This document shows positions 37,175 to 45,479 of a stretch of DNA of 64,000 nucleotides, piece after piece. Made by a program: the position numbers and the translations under genes. The notes under the pieces were generated by a model, which made no database searches, was not told where the DNA came from, and was given only the letters and a program-made list of their open reading frames with translations. The stretch lies in the NCBI RefSeq assembly GCF_042654345.1, contig NZ_JBHSGB010000002.1, positions 124,001-188,000 on the forward strand, read 5' to 3'. How positions within the stretch are numbered: position 1 is the first letter of the stretch; the number at the start of each line of letters is the position of its first letter. The stretch is from Pararheinheimera marina (GTDB lineage: Bacteria; Pseudomonadota; Gammaproteobacteria; Enterobacterales; Alteromonadaceae).

Positions 37175-39337
37175 TTAATGCGCTTCGCAGGAATCGCGGC
37201 CATTAGGGAAAATGGCGACAATTTGCCCGACTTCGTACCGCGAATCCTCTTCTATGGAGAGCGCAGCATTACACCCATCGAGGAACCGTTGATGATGCGC
37301 CAGCCAAACATGGGAATTCGCAAACCCGTCATCAACATCAAACTGCGCAACCTCAATTTGTTGCTGCGCTCTGTCCTTCATTTCCATCAGGTGCTTGATT
37401 TCTGACGGATTGCCTTTCTGACGGCGGTAGTGCTTGCACTTATTCAGACAGGCATAGTGCTTCCCACAGGGTTCTTGCGTGTAGTCATGTCGACACCTCC
37501 CTATGTTCATGAAATGACTGGAACCCCTCGAATCAAGCTCGGCCATCAGTTCCTGCGGGTCCAACAATGGAAAACGCCGAATAAGTTGAGACACCTGAGC
37601 CTCATCCATTTCTTCCAGATTGGCTTGTAATTGCGGTGCAAACTTTTGTTGGTAAGCATGCAGTTTTTTTGCAGCGTCCATAACCAAGTCTTTGGGTGAT
37701 GAATGGTCATAAAACTCGTTATCTCGAACACCTGCACGCAGGAAATATTTGGCGATATCTTCCTGCGAAAACATCACAGACTGCTGCATGATCGTATTGA
37801 GCAAGTGCCTGAACTGATGTGTCCGCACCCCAGCATGATCAACATCCAGTCCCTCAAAATGGTAGCGCTCGAACAAGGACTGAATCCGTGAGCCATCCTT
37901 AGAGAGCCGACTCACGTAGTCCCGACCTCGAAACGCATCTTGTGCCTGAGTACCAGTAAGAGGGAGTGGACACATTTTTAAGGATCCGCGGCTGTGCTCA
38001 AATTTAAACTGCAGGCTAAGCACCTCCCAAATCGGGATCTTGTGCTCTCTCGGTCCGAATCCCTCTGCGACATCACCGATTGCGTCGCGATAGGCCTGAG
38101 CAATCCCCGTGTGAATATCCCCAATAAGGAAAGATGTACGCTTAGGCACAGAACTTTCATGACGTGATATGCCATATCGCTCCAACTGTGTGATGAGATT
38201 CGATGATTTATCGAAACCAAAATGCTCGGCAAGATCTTTCACCAATACGATCTCATCATCATTAAATCCATTCAGAGCCGGCCAACGTTGCTGTTCCAGC
38301 AACATTTGGCTGTAATAACGTGCTTCCTCACTCAACAGTTTCATCCGCTCAACCACAAGAAACACAGTGTCAGTCAAACTTGCAGGGATTATTTTGGTAT
38401 CCCACACAAAACGCTTCCTAGCCAGCACACTCATGCGCAACATTTTTCCCATACGACCATCAAAAGTCAGCTCAGGTGGCAACGCATCGAACTCCTCCCG
38501 GCTGGGTATGCAGCCTAAATGCAACCCACAAAACTCATCCAACCGTAGCCCAGTGCACAACAGCATGACGCCCATGCAAACCGTCATTTTGTCCGCGGGT
38601 TCGAGCTCATCATAGTGGCGCCACAATGCGGCCAAGTGCACCAAATACATAGTTTTTGGGAGTTGTTCCGCCTGTTCAACCGTACTTTTGCCAGACAGCG
38701 GTTGTTGTAACGAGCCACCAGATTTATATGTTCGAGGAACCGGATTGTGCCATTCAAACGAACTGCACAATGTCAATAGATTCAACTGACTTGCAATGTA
38801 ACTAAGATGCTCGCCAGTTCGATACAAGGTCGCTTCCTTTTCTCCATGATTGATTGCCTTCATCAAGGCTTGATCAAAATGTACTCCAGAAAGTTGATGG
38901 ATGTGTTCAAGCATCGAATCCTCAAACACATCATACAAATAGCGAAACGCTCGCATCGTCACCATATGTGCACCATGTGTTTTAGGGCGCCCCAGATGCC
39001 CTAATACAACCAACGCCTTCACGAATTCTAAAAATGGCGGTCTGAAAGGGATTTGGTCCAAAGCTGCGACTTTCTTTTTGACCGTTAATCCATTCCTCCG
39101 TGTAAACAAGATATTGCTGGCATGGGAAAGTTGCCGAGCGGAACGCGTAGGTTCAAACGCTGAAATTTCCCAAACGTTGCTGGTCCAATCCACAGTTGGA
39201 AACACATGCTTCAACTGACGCTCGCAATACAGCACAAACTTGTCATAGTGCTCCTGCCTGGAATCACTCTGAGACCATAATTGCACCAGCTCAGCCGGCA
39301 AAACTTCGATTTTCTCTGCAGCGTTCAATTTAGCCAT
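37175..39337 (-). CDS. Large tyrosine recombinase/integrase (GmtZ/TnpB-like)
   Basis: 720 residues. The catalytic domain shows CTGLRLDEFCGL (Arg 265), HQFRHLLNT (HxxR 507-510) and EFYDHSS (Tyr 543). The second His/Trp position before the Tyr is not obvious (FLRAGVRDNEFYDH). It has a large insertion between the first Arg and HxxR. A C-terminal Cys cluster, CRHDYTQEPCGKHYACLNKC (615-634), looks like a zinc knuckle. It overlaps the upstream recombinase gene by 8 bases. It could be the second integrase of a gamma-mobile-trio or Tn554-like module. It probably works jointly with the other recombinases to move the island. Confidence 0.75.
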   Translation of the reverse strand: MAKLNAAEKIEVLPAELVQLWSQSDSRQEHYDKFVLYCERQLKHVFPTVDWTSNVWEISAFEPTRSARQLSHASNILFTRRNGLTVKKKVAALDQIPFRPPFLEFVKALVVLGHLGRPKTHGAHMVTMRAFRYLYDVFEDSMLEHIHQLSGVHFDQALMKAINHGEKEATLYRTGEHLSYIASQLNLLTLCSSFEWHNPVPRTYKSGGSLQQPLSGKSTVEQAEQLPKTMYLVHLAALWRHYDELEPADKMTVCMGVMLLCTGLRLDEFCGLHLGCIPSREEFDALPPELTFDGRMGKMLRMSVLARKRFVWDTKIIPASLTDTVFLVVERMKLLSEEARYYSQMLLEQQRWPALNGFNDDEIVLVKDLAEHFGFDKSSNLITQLERYGISRHESSVPKRTSFLIGDIHTGIAQAYRDAIGDVAEGFGPREHKIPIWEVLSLQFKFEHSRGSLKMCPLPLTGTQAQDAFRGRDYVSRLSKDGSRIQSLFERYHFEGLDVDHAGVRTHQFRHLLNTIMQQSVMFSQEDIAKYFLRAGVRDNEFYDHSSPKDLVMDAAKKLHAYQQKFAPQLQANLEEMDEAQVSQLIRRFPLLDPQELMAELDSRGSSHFMNIGRCRHDYTQEPCGKHYACLNKCKHYRRQKGNPSEIKHLMEMKDRAQQQIEVAQFDVDDGFANSHVWLAHHQRFLDGCNAALSIEEDSRYEVGQIVAIFPNGRDSCEAH

Positions 39338-41066
39338 TGCAAGACTCCAATTTGATGGTCAATTCTTCACAGGCACGAATGTGCGGGGCGTTAAATAACC
39401 CTGGAGGAGCGTCTTCACCAAAACAGGCTTTTACATCCTCCTTCATACTCTCCAACACATCACGATGAAGTTTGGGGTCTTTACAGGCTTCAAACTTGGG
39501 ACACACGTAACAAGCGTTCGGCGGAGTTAAATCGCATGGAGTGCCCTTGGCGCACATACCGATCCCAACCAAACGACGTAATTTGTCTGGGCCAAACACA
39601 GTATTAGGAGCGGATTTATCAATCAGGTCAGCCAAATTAATTGAGCCTTTAAAGTAGGCCAGAATGTCTTTGAACTGCTCTTGGAACACTTGATCAAGCT
39701 TTTCCGCAAACGACATTCCTAACTGGTAATACACCATGACATGTTGAAGGTCTTCATGGTCCAGTAGCTGAGCCAACTCCACAATCGGCGTGCCCATCGC
39801 TGCAGCATGGGTTGCAAACGTTTTACGCAACCGACGAGGAGTAACGACCAAATTAAGTAGCGGTTTACCTGTCTTCGCTCTGTACTTATCAATGGTATCC
39901 ATCAATTGATGCAGCATCAGACTGAATCGACCTGAGCTTGATGTGTGAAGGTACGATTTATGGACAGACTGAGTAGTTTGTCTACGCTCAACCTTCTCTA
40001 TTGGGAAAATAGGCTGCGTGGCAAGCTTCCGTGCGTAAGACTCTTCGCGCTTATTGGCTTCCATTACTTGCTGCGATGTCAGACTGACACAGCCAGAGGT
40101 GGATGTAAGGACTTCGGATGCCTGACTAGCCTGGTTTGCCTGGTCACCAGCATCCCCATCCAACAAAGTTAGCTGGCTGCCTCCCCCGGCCAAGGCCAGA
40201 TGCTGCTCTAGTAACTTCCCCAAAAAAGTGGGCAGAGTTCGCAATTGAAACCTCAAACGCGGAGTTTCAAACCGTTTTTTGACGGAAGGCACACTCAACT
40301 GATAGGTCCTTTGGCCAGTCTGCAAGTCGACATTCACCAAAAAATCACTGCGCATCAATAGGGCCAATTGTCGGCTTCGAATTCCGAGCGTGATGACCAG
40401 CCACATACAGACTAAATTGGCGAATACTTGCGATTTTGGCTTAATGTAAGACGCCGCCTCGTTTAACGCCTGTTTCAGGGCATTGAGCTCCTGTGCCGTC
40501 AAGGGGCTGCGGTTGGGGATATATGACAATACATCAAGGCCTTTCAGATTGCCCTTGAATCTGAAGACTGTCAAAGCCTTCGCGGTTTGCTGATCAAATC
40601 CTGGCAGGCCCATCAGATAGCTACGATGATACCAATAACGTAGCCCGCTTAGATTTGACTCATCTGCCAGCATCCGCTTGGCGTAGATATAATCAATCAG
40701 ATTATCGCTGAGCAGTTCCGTCAGTGATTCCCCGTCAGCTTCCTCCCAATTATATGAGGATAGAAAATCGAAGATTAGATTGAACATGCCATAGCAGGTT
40801 AACGGCGATTTTCGAGGAAGCTCTCGGGCGAAAAAGAATTTGAGGCTATCCACGAATTCCGCCGCAATAAGGCAGCTTTCCCCTTTGAATCTGGAGAAAT
40901 TCAACAGGATGGGAGAGGTTTCGCCAATGTTCCAACGACTGGATGATGTATCAACCACTCGGATCCGGGCGTCAACAACAGGAATAGTAAAAGGCGTGTA
41001 CGGCTTACGTTCAACAAAAGCCAAGACGCGAGCGCGTTTTTCGCGGATAGAGGATTTTTGATGCAT
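39330..41066 (-). CDS. Tyrosine recombinase with C-terminal Cys cluster (GmtY-like)
   Basis: 578 residues. Catalytic residues: ITLGIRSRQLALL (Arg 230), TPRRLRKTFATH (RxxR 411-414, Arg in place of the usual first His), LLDHEDLQHVMVYYQ (His 437, Tyr 446/447). A C-terminal CAKGTPCDLTPPNACYVC plus C528 cluster resembles that in the downstream recombinase, suggesting a shared zinc-binding tail. It is translationally coupled to the 720-residue recombinase by an 8-base overlap. Part of the island mobility operon. Confidence 0.78.
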   Translation of the reverse strand: MHQKSSIREKRARVLAFVERKPYTPFTIPVVDARIRVVDTSSSRWNIGETSPILLNFSRFKGESCLIAAEFVDSLKFFFARELPRKSPLTCYGMFNLIFDFLSSYNWEEADGESLTELLSDNLIDYIYAKRMLADESNLSGLRYWYHRSYLMGLPGFDQQTAKALTVFRFKGNLKGLDVLSYIPNRSPLTAQELNALKQALNEAASYIKPKSQVFANLVCMWLVITLGIRSRQLALLMRSDFLVNVDLQTGQRTYQLSVPSVKKRFETPRLRFQLRTLPTFLGKLLEQHLALAGGGSQLTLLDGDAGDQANQASQASEVLTSTSGCVSLTSQQVMEANKREESYARKLATQPIFPIEKVERRQTTQSVHKSYLHTSSSGRFSLMLHQLMDTIDKYRAKTGKPLLNLVVTPRRLRKTFATHAAAMGTPIVELAQLLDHEDLQHVMVYYQLGMSFAEKLDQVFQEQFKDILAYFKGSINLADLIDKSAPNTVFGPDKLRRLVGIGMCAKGTPCDLTPPNACYVCPKFEACKDPKLHRDVLESMKEDVKACFGEDAPPGLFNAPHIRACEELTIKLESCNG

Positions 41067-41550
41067 TGTCTACAACTCTCTCAGCAATAGACCACCAGTG
41101 ACGCTTAGTAGAAGTCACGAGCCAAATCACTGAACATACGCAGTGGTACGCCCAATTAAGGCCAGGTAGTCATAGTTATGCCAACGTGACCATCACTTAA
41201 CTGATGTCACTGATTAGCGTATTCGCTTCACCAGCCCAAATACCGGTTCCACGACCCTCTCGAACCCTCAGGTTCAAGCTTTTGCTAAGAGATGCGATGC
41301 ACCCTATTGGAAATATCTGATTAATGTATACAACCCTATCAATCCCCGAAGGTAATTGTTCAGGTTTATCAAAGGCCAACGGCGCATATGCCAAACCTTT
41401 GTCTTTTTGAACTCCTTTATCAATTAATGCCATGTGTCATTCAAACAACACGGTTTTTTACCGCACAAACAACTATTGGAAATTGTATGACCGCTGTATT
41501 AGTTCTTTGGGAAACACAGCAGTAACCACCAGTGAGGGAACCAATGGTTG
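41067..41550. other. Intergenic stretch between the first and second recombinase genes
   Basis: 484 bp on the reading path of the recombinase operon. The only open frame is 41197-41433 (minus, 78 codons). It has ATG but no Shine-Dalgarno and no recognisable family, so it is left unannotated. A short hairpin-like CGGTTTTTTACCG lies near 41443-41455. Confidence 0.4.
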
Positions 41551-42741
41551 CTAATAGACCTTAAACTCTTCATGTAACTTTTGCAAGGCGAGATGTGCTA
41601 AAAATCTTATTTCTTTGTCCGCATAAAGCTCATGCTGGTTACTTGTTTTCGACCATCCCCCCATATACCTCATGACCTTTTTGAACTTCTCACTTTCAAT
41701 TGGCATCTCTAGAACGCGAGCAAAATCCTCAAACGTCGAATAACGGAACCGATGTGCTTCGATAGAGGAAAACACCAACTTCTTCGTATTCCCGACCTTT
41801 TCGATCCGATTCAGCATTTTGCCTAATCCGCTGATGCTTAATGGAGCAGGGTGTTTACTACTGTTCAGAAACAGATATGGCGCAGCTTTTTGCGCCTCCC
41901 TTTTTCGATACTTACGACCAGTCTTGATATAGTGATCAATCTGCATGGCCAGCCCCTCAGAAATGGGGATTAACCTCGAATTCGTTTTCGCATCTGGAGG
42001 CAATGTGCGTGGATCTTCATGCAAGAACACGTTATGGGACACCAGCAAAAAGTACGTCATCCCAAATGCAATATCGAATTCTGACTGAACTGCGTTGCAG
42101 CGGAGCGACAGCAACTCTCCGGTTCGGATACCAGTCTGATACAATATATTGATAATAAGCCAATTACGCTCACGAACACGTGATTGAAATGGGTTTGTAT
42201 TGCTAAGCGGGTGGACCAACTCCATCATCGCCATTCGTTCCACGTGCGAAAACCCCTCCCGTTTGACCTTTAGCGTGTTGACCTTCTGTCCTGACAGGAA
42301 ATCAAATAGATCGTTGATAAGGAAGCCCACTTTGGCCACATATGAGTCCTTGTCAAGACGGGTGTCTCTGAAACGATTCATCAGGTAGTGCAGAAACGAT
42401 TTGACCTCGCGGCAACGATCCATAAAGGTAGATGCACTCAGGTACAAGTCATCTTCTTTAGGGTTCAACTTGTAACGTAGGCGAGTAGCCAGCGACGCCT
42501 GCTCTGCATAAGTCAGACCTTCACCTGATTTGATCCGGTCAAACAAATCAATCTTGTGATCTGAAGCCCAGTTTAACAGCAACACTACGTTGCGGGCACG
42601 TCGACATTTTGTTCGATATGCCTGATTGTAAATCCCTGCGAAGTACAGATTGGGTAGGACCGGAGGAATGTAGCCAATTTCATCAATCAACACCTGTCGC
42701 TCACCATTCGCAAGCTCGACATGTTTTACAACATAGGTCAT
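41551..42741 (-). CDS. Tyrosine recombinase/integrase, first gene of the mobility operon
   Basis: 396 residues. An N-terminal SAM-like core-binding region (about 30-130) is followed by the catalytic domain with TGIRTGELLSL (Arg 206), PPDAKTNSRLIPI (Lys 252), EAHRFRYSTFED (HxxR 330-333), GGWSKTSNQHELYAD (Trp 363, Tyr 373). It is a complete RKHRWY set, so probably the most active recombinase of the three. It resembles Tn554 TnpA-like proteins in size. A palindrome lies about 80 bp upstream of the ATG at 42741. Confidence 0.82.
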   Translation of the reverse strand: MTYVVKHVELANGERQVLIDEIGYIPPVLPNLYFAGIYNQAYRTKCRRARNVVLLLNWASDHKIDLFDRIKSGEGLTYAEQASLATRLRYKLNPKEDDLYLSASTFMDRCREVKSFLHYLMNRFRDTRLDKDSYVAKVGFLINDLFDFLSGQKVNTLKVKREGFSHVERMAMMELVHPLSNTNPFQSRVRERNWLIINILYQTGIRTGELLSLRCNAVQSEFDIAFGMTYFLLVSHNVFLHEDPRTLPPDAKTNSRLIPISEGLAMQIDHYIKTGRKYRKREAQKAAPYLFLNSSKHPAPLSISGLGKMLNRIEKVGNTKKLVFSSIEAHRFRYSTFEDFARVLEMPIESEKFKKVMRYMGGWSKTSNQHELYADKEIRFLAHLALQKLHEEFKVY

Positions 42742-42961
42742 ATAAACAACTCCTGACGTGGTTGACAGGACTGTAGCAGCTCTCCGGCAAATATCAAAAA
42801 AGTAAATTAAAACATAAAGATACTTGTATTATGTTACAAGCTATTTTGCCAAAAACCCGACCCAAGGCATATTTCATGAACTGATCCAACGTATTGCGAG
42901 TCCTCATGCCATGTTATCAACCATTAATATTCAGATAGAGCGTACGTGCAATGGGAGTTAA
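42742..42961. other. Intergenic stretch at the right island boundary
   Basis: 220 bp of AT-rich DNA between the first recombinase gene and the LysR gene of the right flank. It carries the palindrome CTTGTA-N6-TACAAG (42823-42840), a likely leftward -35 box (TTGGCA on the minus strand near 42847-42852) and the motif GTTACA...ATTTTGCCA shared with the left boundary. It probably contains the right junction. Confidence 0.35.
42823..42840 (-). promoter_or_regulatory. Operator-like palindrome in the recombinase promoter
   Basis: Perfect 6-bp arms with a 6-nt spacer. It sits just inside a possible TTGGCA -35 box reading toward the recombinase operon, where a repressor would block transcription. Confidence 0.4.
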
Positions 42962-43927
42962 TTAACTCGGAACAGGGAATTCCTGCCTGAATCGAGCCGC
43001 CAATTGCAGACGTCCAAATTCGGCCACCAAATAATCAACAAACACCCTCGTTTTAGCAGGCATCAGGCCGGCCCCTGCTGGGTGACTGCTGAAATAAAGA
43101 TTGATACTGCCTAAATCGGCATACCAATCTGGTAAGACCCGTACCAGGCGACCAGACTGGAGATGAGCAACAGCATGTGGCATGGCAAGCGCTGCAACGC
43201 CCATTCTAAGCAAAGCGGCACGAGTTAATGCATCAGGATCATCGGCAATAAATCGTGCATTGAGAATAGGCGTTACTGTTTCACCAGCAGGACCCTTAAA
43301 CCCGTACTGATGAAGCTTACCACTCTGGGGGGAACGCATTTGCACTGCAGGCCACTGACTAAGTTCTGAGGGATGTGATGGATATCCTCTTTCGTGCAAT
43401 AACTCCGGAGCAGCAACCCAAATCACATGCACAGGTGCAAGCCTTCGGGCTATGACACCAGGTGCCAACTCAATGCCACCACCAATAGCAGCGTCGAAGC
43501 CCTCCTCAACTAAATGCACCTGTCGGTTCGATAATTGCCAATCCAGACGTACCGCAGGATAACGGGCCAGAAACTCAGGCATCAACGGCAGTATGTGCTC
43601 CAGCCCAAAACCAGGGCTCAGGCTCAGCCGCAACGTACCTGCTGGTTGGCCAGCATTCTGACTGATATCTGCTATCGCCGTCTGGATACCAGTCAGGTTT
43701 CCTCTCACTGCCTGCAAAAATTGTTCGCCTGCTTCGGTCAGCAATAACTTACGGGTGCTGCGCTGAAACAGTTGTACTCCCAGGTTTTTTTCCAGTTGCG
43801 CCACATTTCGAGACACCGCCGCAGGCGTCAGGGCAAGCAGCCGGGCCGCCGCGGAGAAGCTGTGCTGTTCAGCACTGCGAACAAAAGATTCAAGGTTTGA
43901 TAAGGCTTCCATCCGATCTGTTGCCAT
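42962..43927 (-). CDS. LysR-family transcriptional regulator
   Basis: 321 residues (or 316 from ATG 43912). HTH: LSNLESFVRSAEQHSFSAAA, LLALTPAAVSRNVAQLEKNL, LFQRSTRKLLLTEAG. The effector domain ends with RVLPDWYADLGSINLYF, the CrgA-like subgroup. It is divergent from the SDR/NADP-binding/MFS operon starting at 44082, its likely target. Confidence 0.9.
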   Translation of the reverse strand: MATDRMEALSNLESFVRSAEQHSFSAAARLLALTPAAVSRNVAQLEKNLGVQLFQRSTRKLLLTEAGEQFLQAVRGNLTGIQTAIADISQNAGQPAGTLRLSLSPGFGLEHILPLMPEFLARYPAVRLDWQLSNRQVHLVEEGFDAAIGGGIELAPGVIARRLAPVHVIWVAAPELLHERGYPSHPSELSQWPAVQMRSPQSGKLHQYGFKGPAGETVTPILNARFIADDPDALTRAALLRMGVAALAMPHAVAHLQSGRLVRVLPDWYADLGSINLYFSSHPAGAGLMPAKTRVFVDYLVAEFGRLQLAARFRQEFPVPS

Positions 43928-43978
43928 TCCGTGTTCATGTGATTCACAGTCAAGCTTAGGCTGTTCAAGCTGCCATCT

Positions 43979-43993
43979 TCAAGTTTAACTTGA
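43979..43993. promoter_or_regulatory. Palindromic LysR operator candidate
   Basis: A perfect 7-bp inverted repeat around a single T (TCAAGTT-T-AACTTGA) lies in the divergent region between the LysR gene and the SDR operon. Confidence 0.5.
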
Positions 43994-44081
43994 AATTAAT
44001 TCCATTGATTACCGGCTACTGGAGGTGGATTCAGTTTTCTATAGTGACACTGCACTGACAACATCACTTGAGGAAAACATC

Positions 44082-44831
44082 ATGTCTGCAACCACTAAAC
44101 TGCAAAACAAAATCGCCATCGTTACCGGTGGTTCACGTTCAATAGGCGCAGCCATTGTGCGTCGCTTGGCCGCTGAAGGCGCCACTGTGGCATTTACTTA
44201 CAATGCCTCTCCTGAAAAAGCCGAAGCACTGGTCTCGGAAATTCAGGCGGCCGGCGGTAAAGCACTGGCTATCCAGGCCGATGCCGGCAATCCAGAAGCG
44301 GTGCGCCAAGCCGTAAACCAAGTGGCAGCCAGCTTCGGCAAAGTCGATATTCTGGTGAATAACGCCGGGATTAGTGTTTTGGGTCAGCCAGAGCAGATTG
44401 CCTTCACTGACTTTGAACGCATTCTGGCCGTCAATGTGACCGGCGTCTTTGTTGCCACTCAGGAAGCCTTGAAACACATGGGAACCGGTGGCCGTATCAT
44501 CCATATCGGCAGCTCTATGGTGCAGTATGCGGCTTTCGGCACCGCTTCCGCTTATACCCTGACCAAAGGGGCCGTTGCCGGTTTCAGTAGAGGCCTGGTC
44601 CGTGATCTGGGCCCAAGAGGCATCACTGTGAATACCGTCCACCCGGGCCCAACCGACAGCGACATGAACCCTGCCGACGGTGCAGTCGCAGACTTCGTTC
44701 GGCCAAACATCGCGGTCGGACGTTATGGTCAGGGTGCAGACATCGCAAGTGCTGTCACCTTCCTTGCCAGTGACGAAGCCGCTTTCGTGACCGGAGCTGA
44801 ACTGTTAGTCGATGGCGGTTTTACCGCATAA
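44082..44831 (+). CDS. Short-chain dehydrogenase/reductase (SDR)
   Basis: 249 residues from ATG 44082 (GAGG upstream). Classical SDR: TGGSRSIGAAIVRRLA (NADP-binding TGxxxGxG), VDILVNNAGIS (NNAG), the active-site Ser in IHIGSSMVQ and the YTLTKGAVAG (YxxxK) pair. It ends in VTGAELLVDGGF. It is an oxidoreductase of 3-oxoacyl-ACP-reductase-like type and unknown substrate. It is the first gene of an operon with an NADP-binding protein and an MFS pump. Confidence 0.9.
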   Translation: MSATTKLQNKIAIVTGGSRSIGAAIVRRLAAEGATVAFTYNASPEKAEALVSEIQAAGGKALAIQADAGNPEAVRQAVNQVAASFGKVDILVNNAGISVLGQPEQIAFTDFERILAVNVTGVFVATQEALKHMGTGGRIIHIGSSMVQYAAFGTASAYTLTKGAVAGFSRGLVRDLGPRGITVNTVHPGPTDSDMNPADGAVADFVRPNIAVGRYGQGADIASAVTFLASDEAAFVTGAELLVDGGFTA

Positions 44832-44841
44832 GGAGCTTATG

Positions 44842-45438
44842 ATGAACACAATCAGCATTATTGGCGCAGGAAGTATTGGCAGTGCCATTGCTCACCTGCT
44901 GGCTCAGGCCGGGATCCCGTTTGCAATTGCCAACAGCAGAGGTCCTGCTTCGCTGGCAGCTTTAGTGGAGGAGTTAGGTCCAACCGCAAAGGCGGTGTCC
45001 GCGAGCGAAGCAGCCAAGGCTGACCTGGTATTCCTGGCCGTCAACTGGTCAAAAATACCCTCCGCAGTCCAGGGGCTTGGCCCCTGGGATGGACGAATTG
45101 TGGTCGATACCAACAATCCCATTGAAGCCCCGGCCTTTAAAGCGGTCGATTTGCAGGGGCAGGCATCCAGTGCTGTGGTTGCCTCTCTTGTACCGGGGGC
45201 GAGGGTCGTAAAAGCGTTTAATCATTTGCCACCAGCCTTACTGGCACAACCCAGTGCGAAAGGTGGCAAACGGGTCATGTTTTACTCCGGCGAAAACACC
45301 GCGGCCAAAGCGGTTGTTGCCAAACTGATTGCTCAACTCGGTTTTGCGGGCATTGATTTGGGTGGCACTGAACAAGGTCGGCTGGCCCAGTTTCCGGGTG
45401 GCCCCTTACCTGCCTTAGATCTGGTGAAATTTGGTTGA
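44842..45438 (+). CDS. NAD(P)-binding protein, F420-dependent NADP reductase-like
   Basis: 198 residues from ATG 44842; ATG 44839 is equally in frame, and AGGAG is six bases before the second. The Rossmann start is ISIIGAGSIGSAIAHLLAQAG, followed by ADLVFLAVNWSKIPSAV, IVVDTNNPIE and VKAFNHLPPALL, the arrangement of the NADP_Rdtase (F420-dependent) family. Many such proteins in bacteria without F420 are of unknown function. It lies 10 bp after the SDR gene. Confidence 0.83.
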   Translation: MNTISIIGAGSIGSAIAHLLAQAGIPFAIANSRGPASLAALVEELGPTAKAVSASEAAKADLVFLAVNWSKIPSAVQGLGPWDGRIVVDTNNPIEAPAFKAVDLQGQASSAVVASLVPGARVVKAFNHLPPALLAQPSAKGGKRVMFYSGENTAAKAVVAKLIAQLGFAGIDLGGTEQGRLAQFPGGPLPALDLVKFG

Positions 45439-45479
45439 TCCACAGGCCGGCACTGCCGGCCTGATTCATTGAGGAATTT

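Noticed and set aside
41197..41433. 78-codon minus-strand frame between two recombinase genes
   Set aside because: ATG without Shine-Dalgarno and no recognisable domain; may be real but not supportable.
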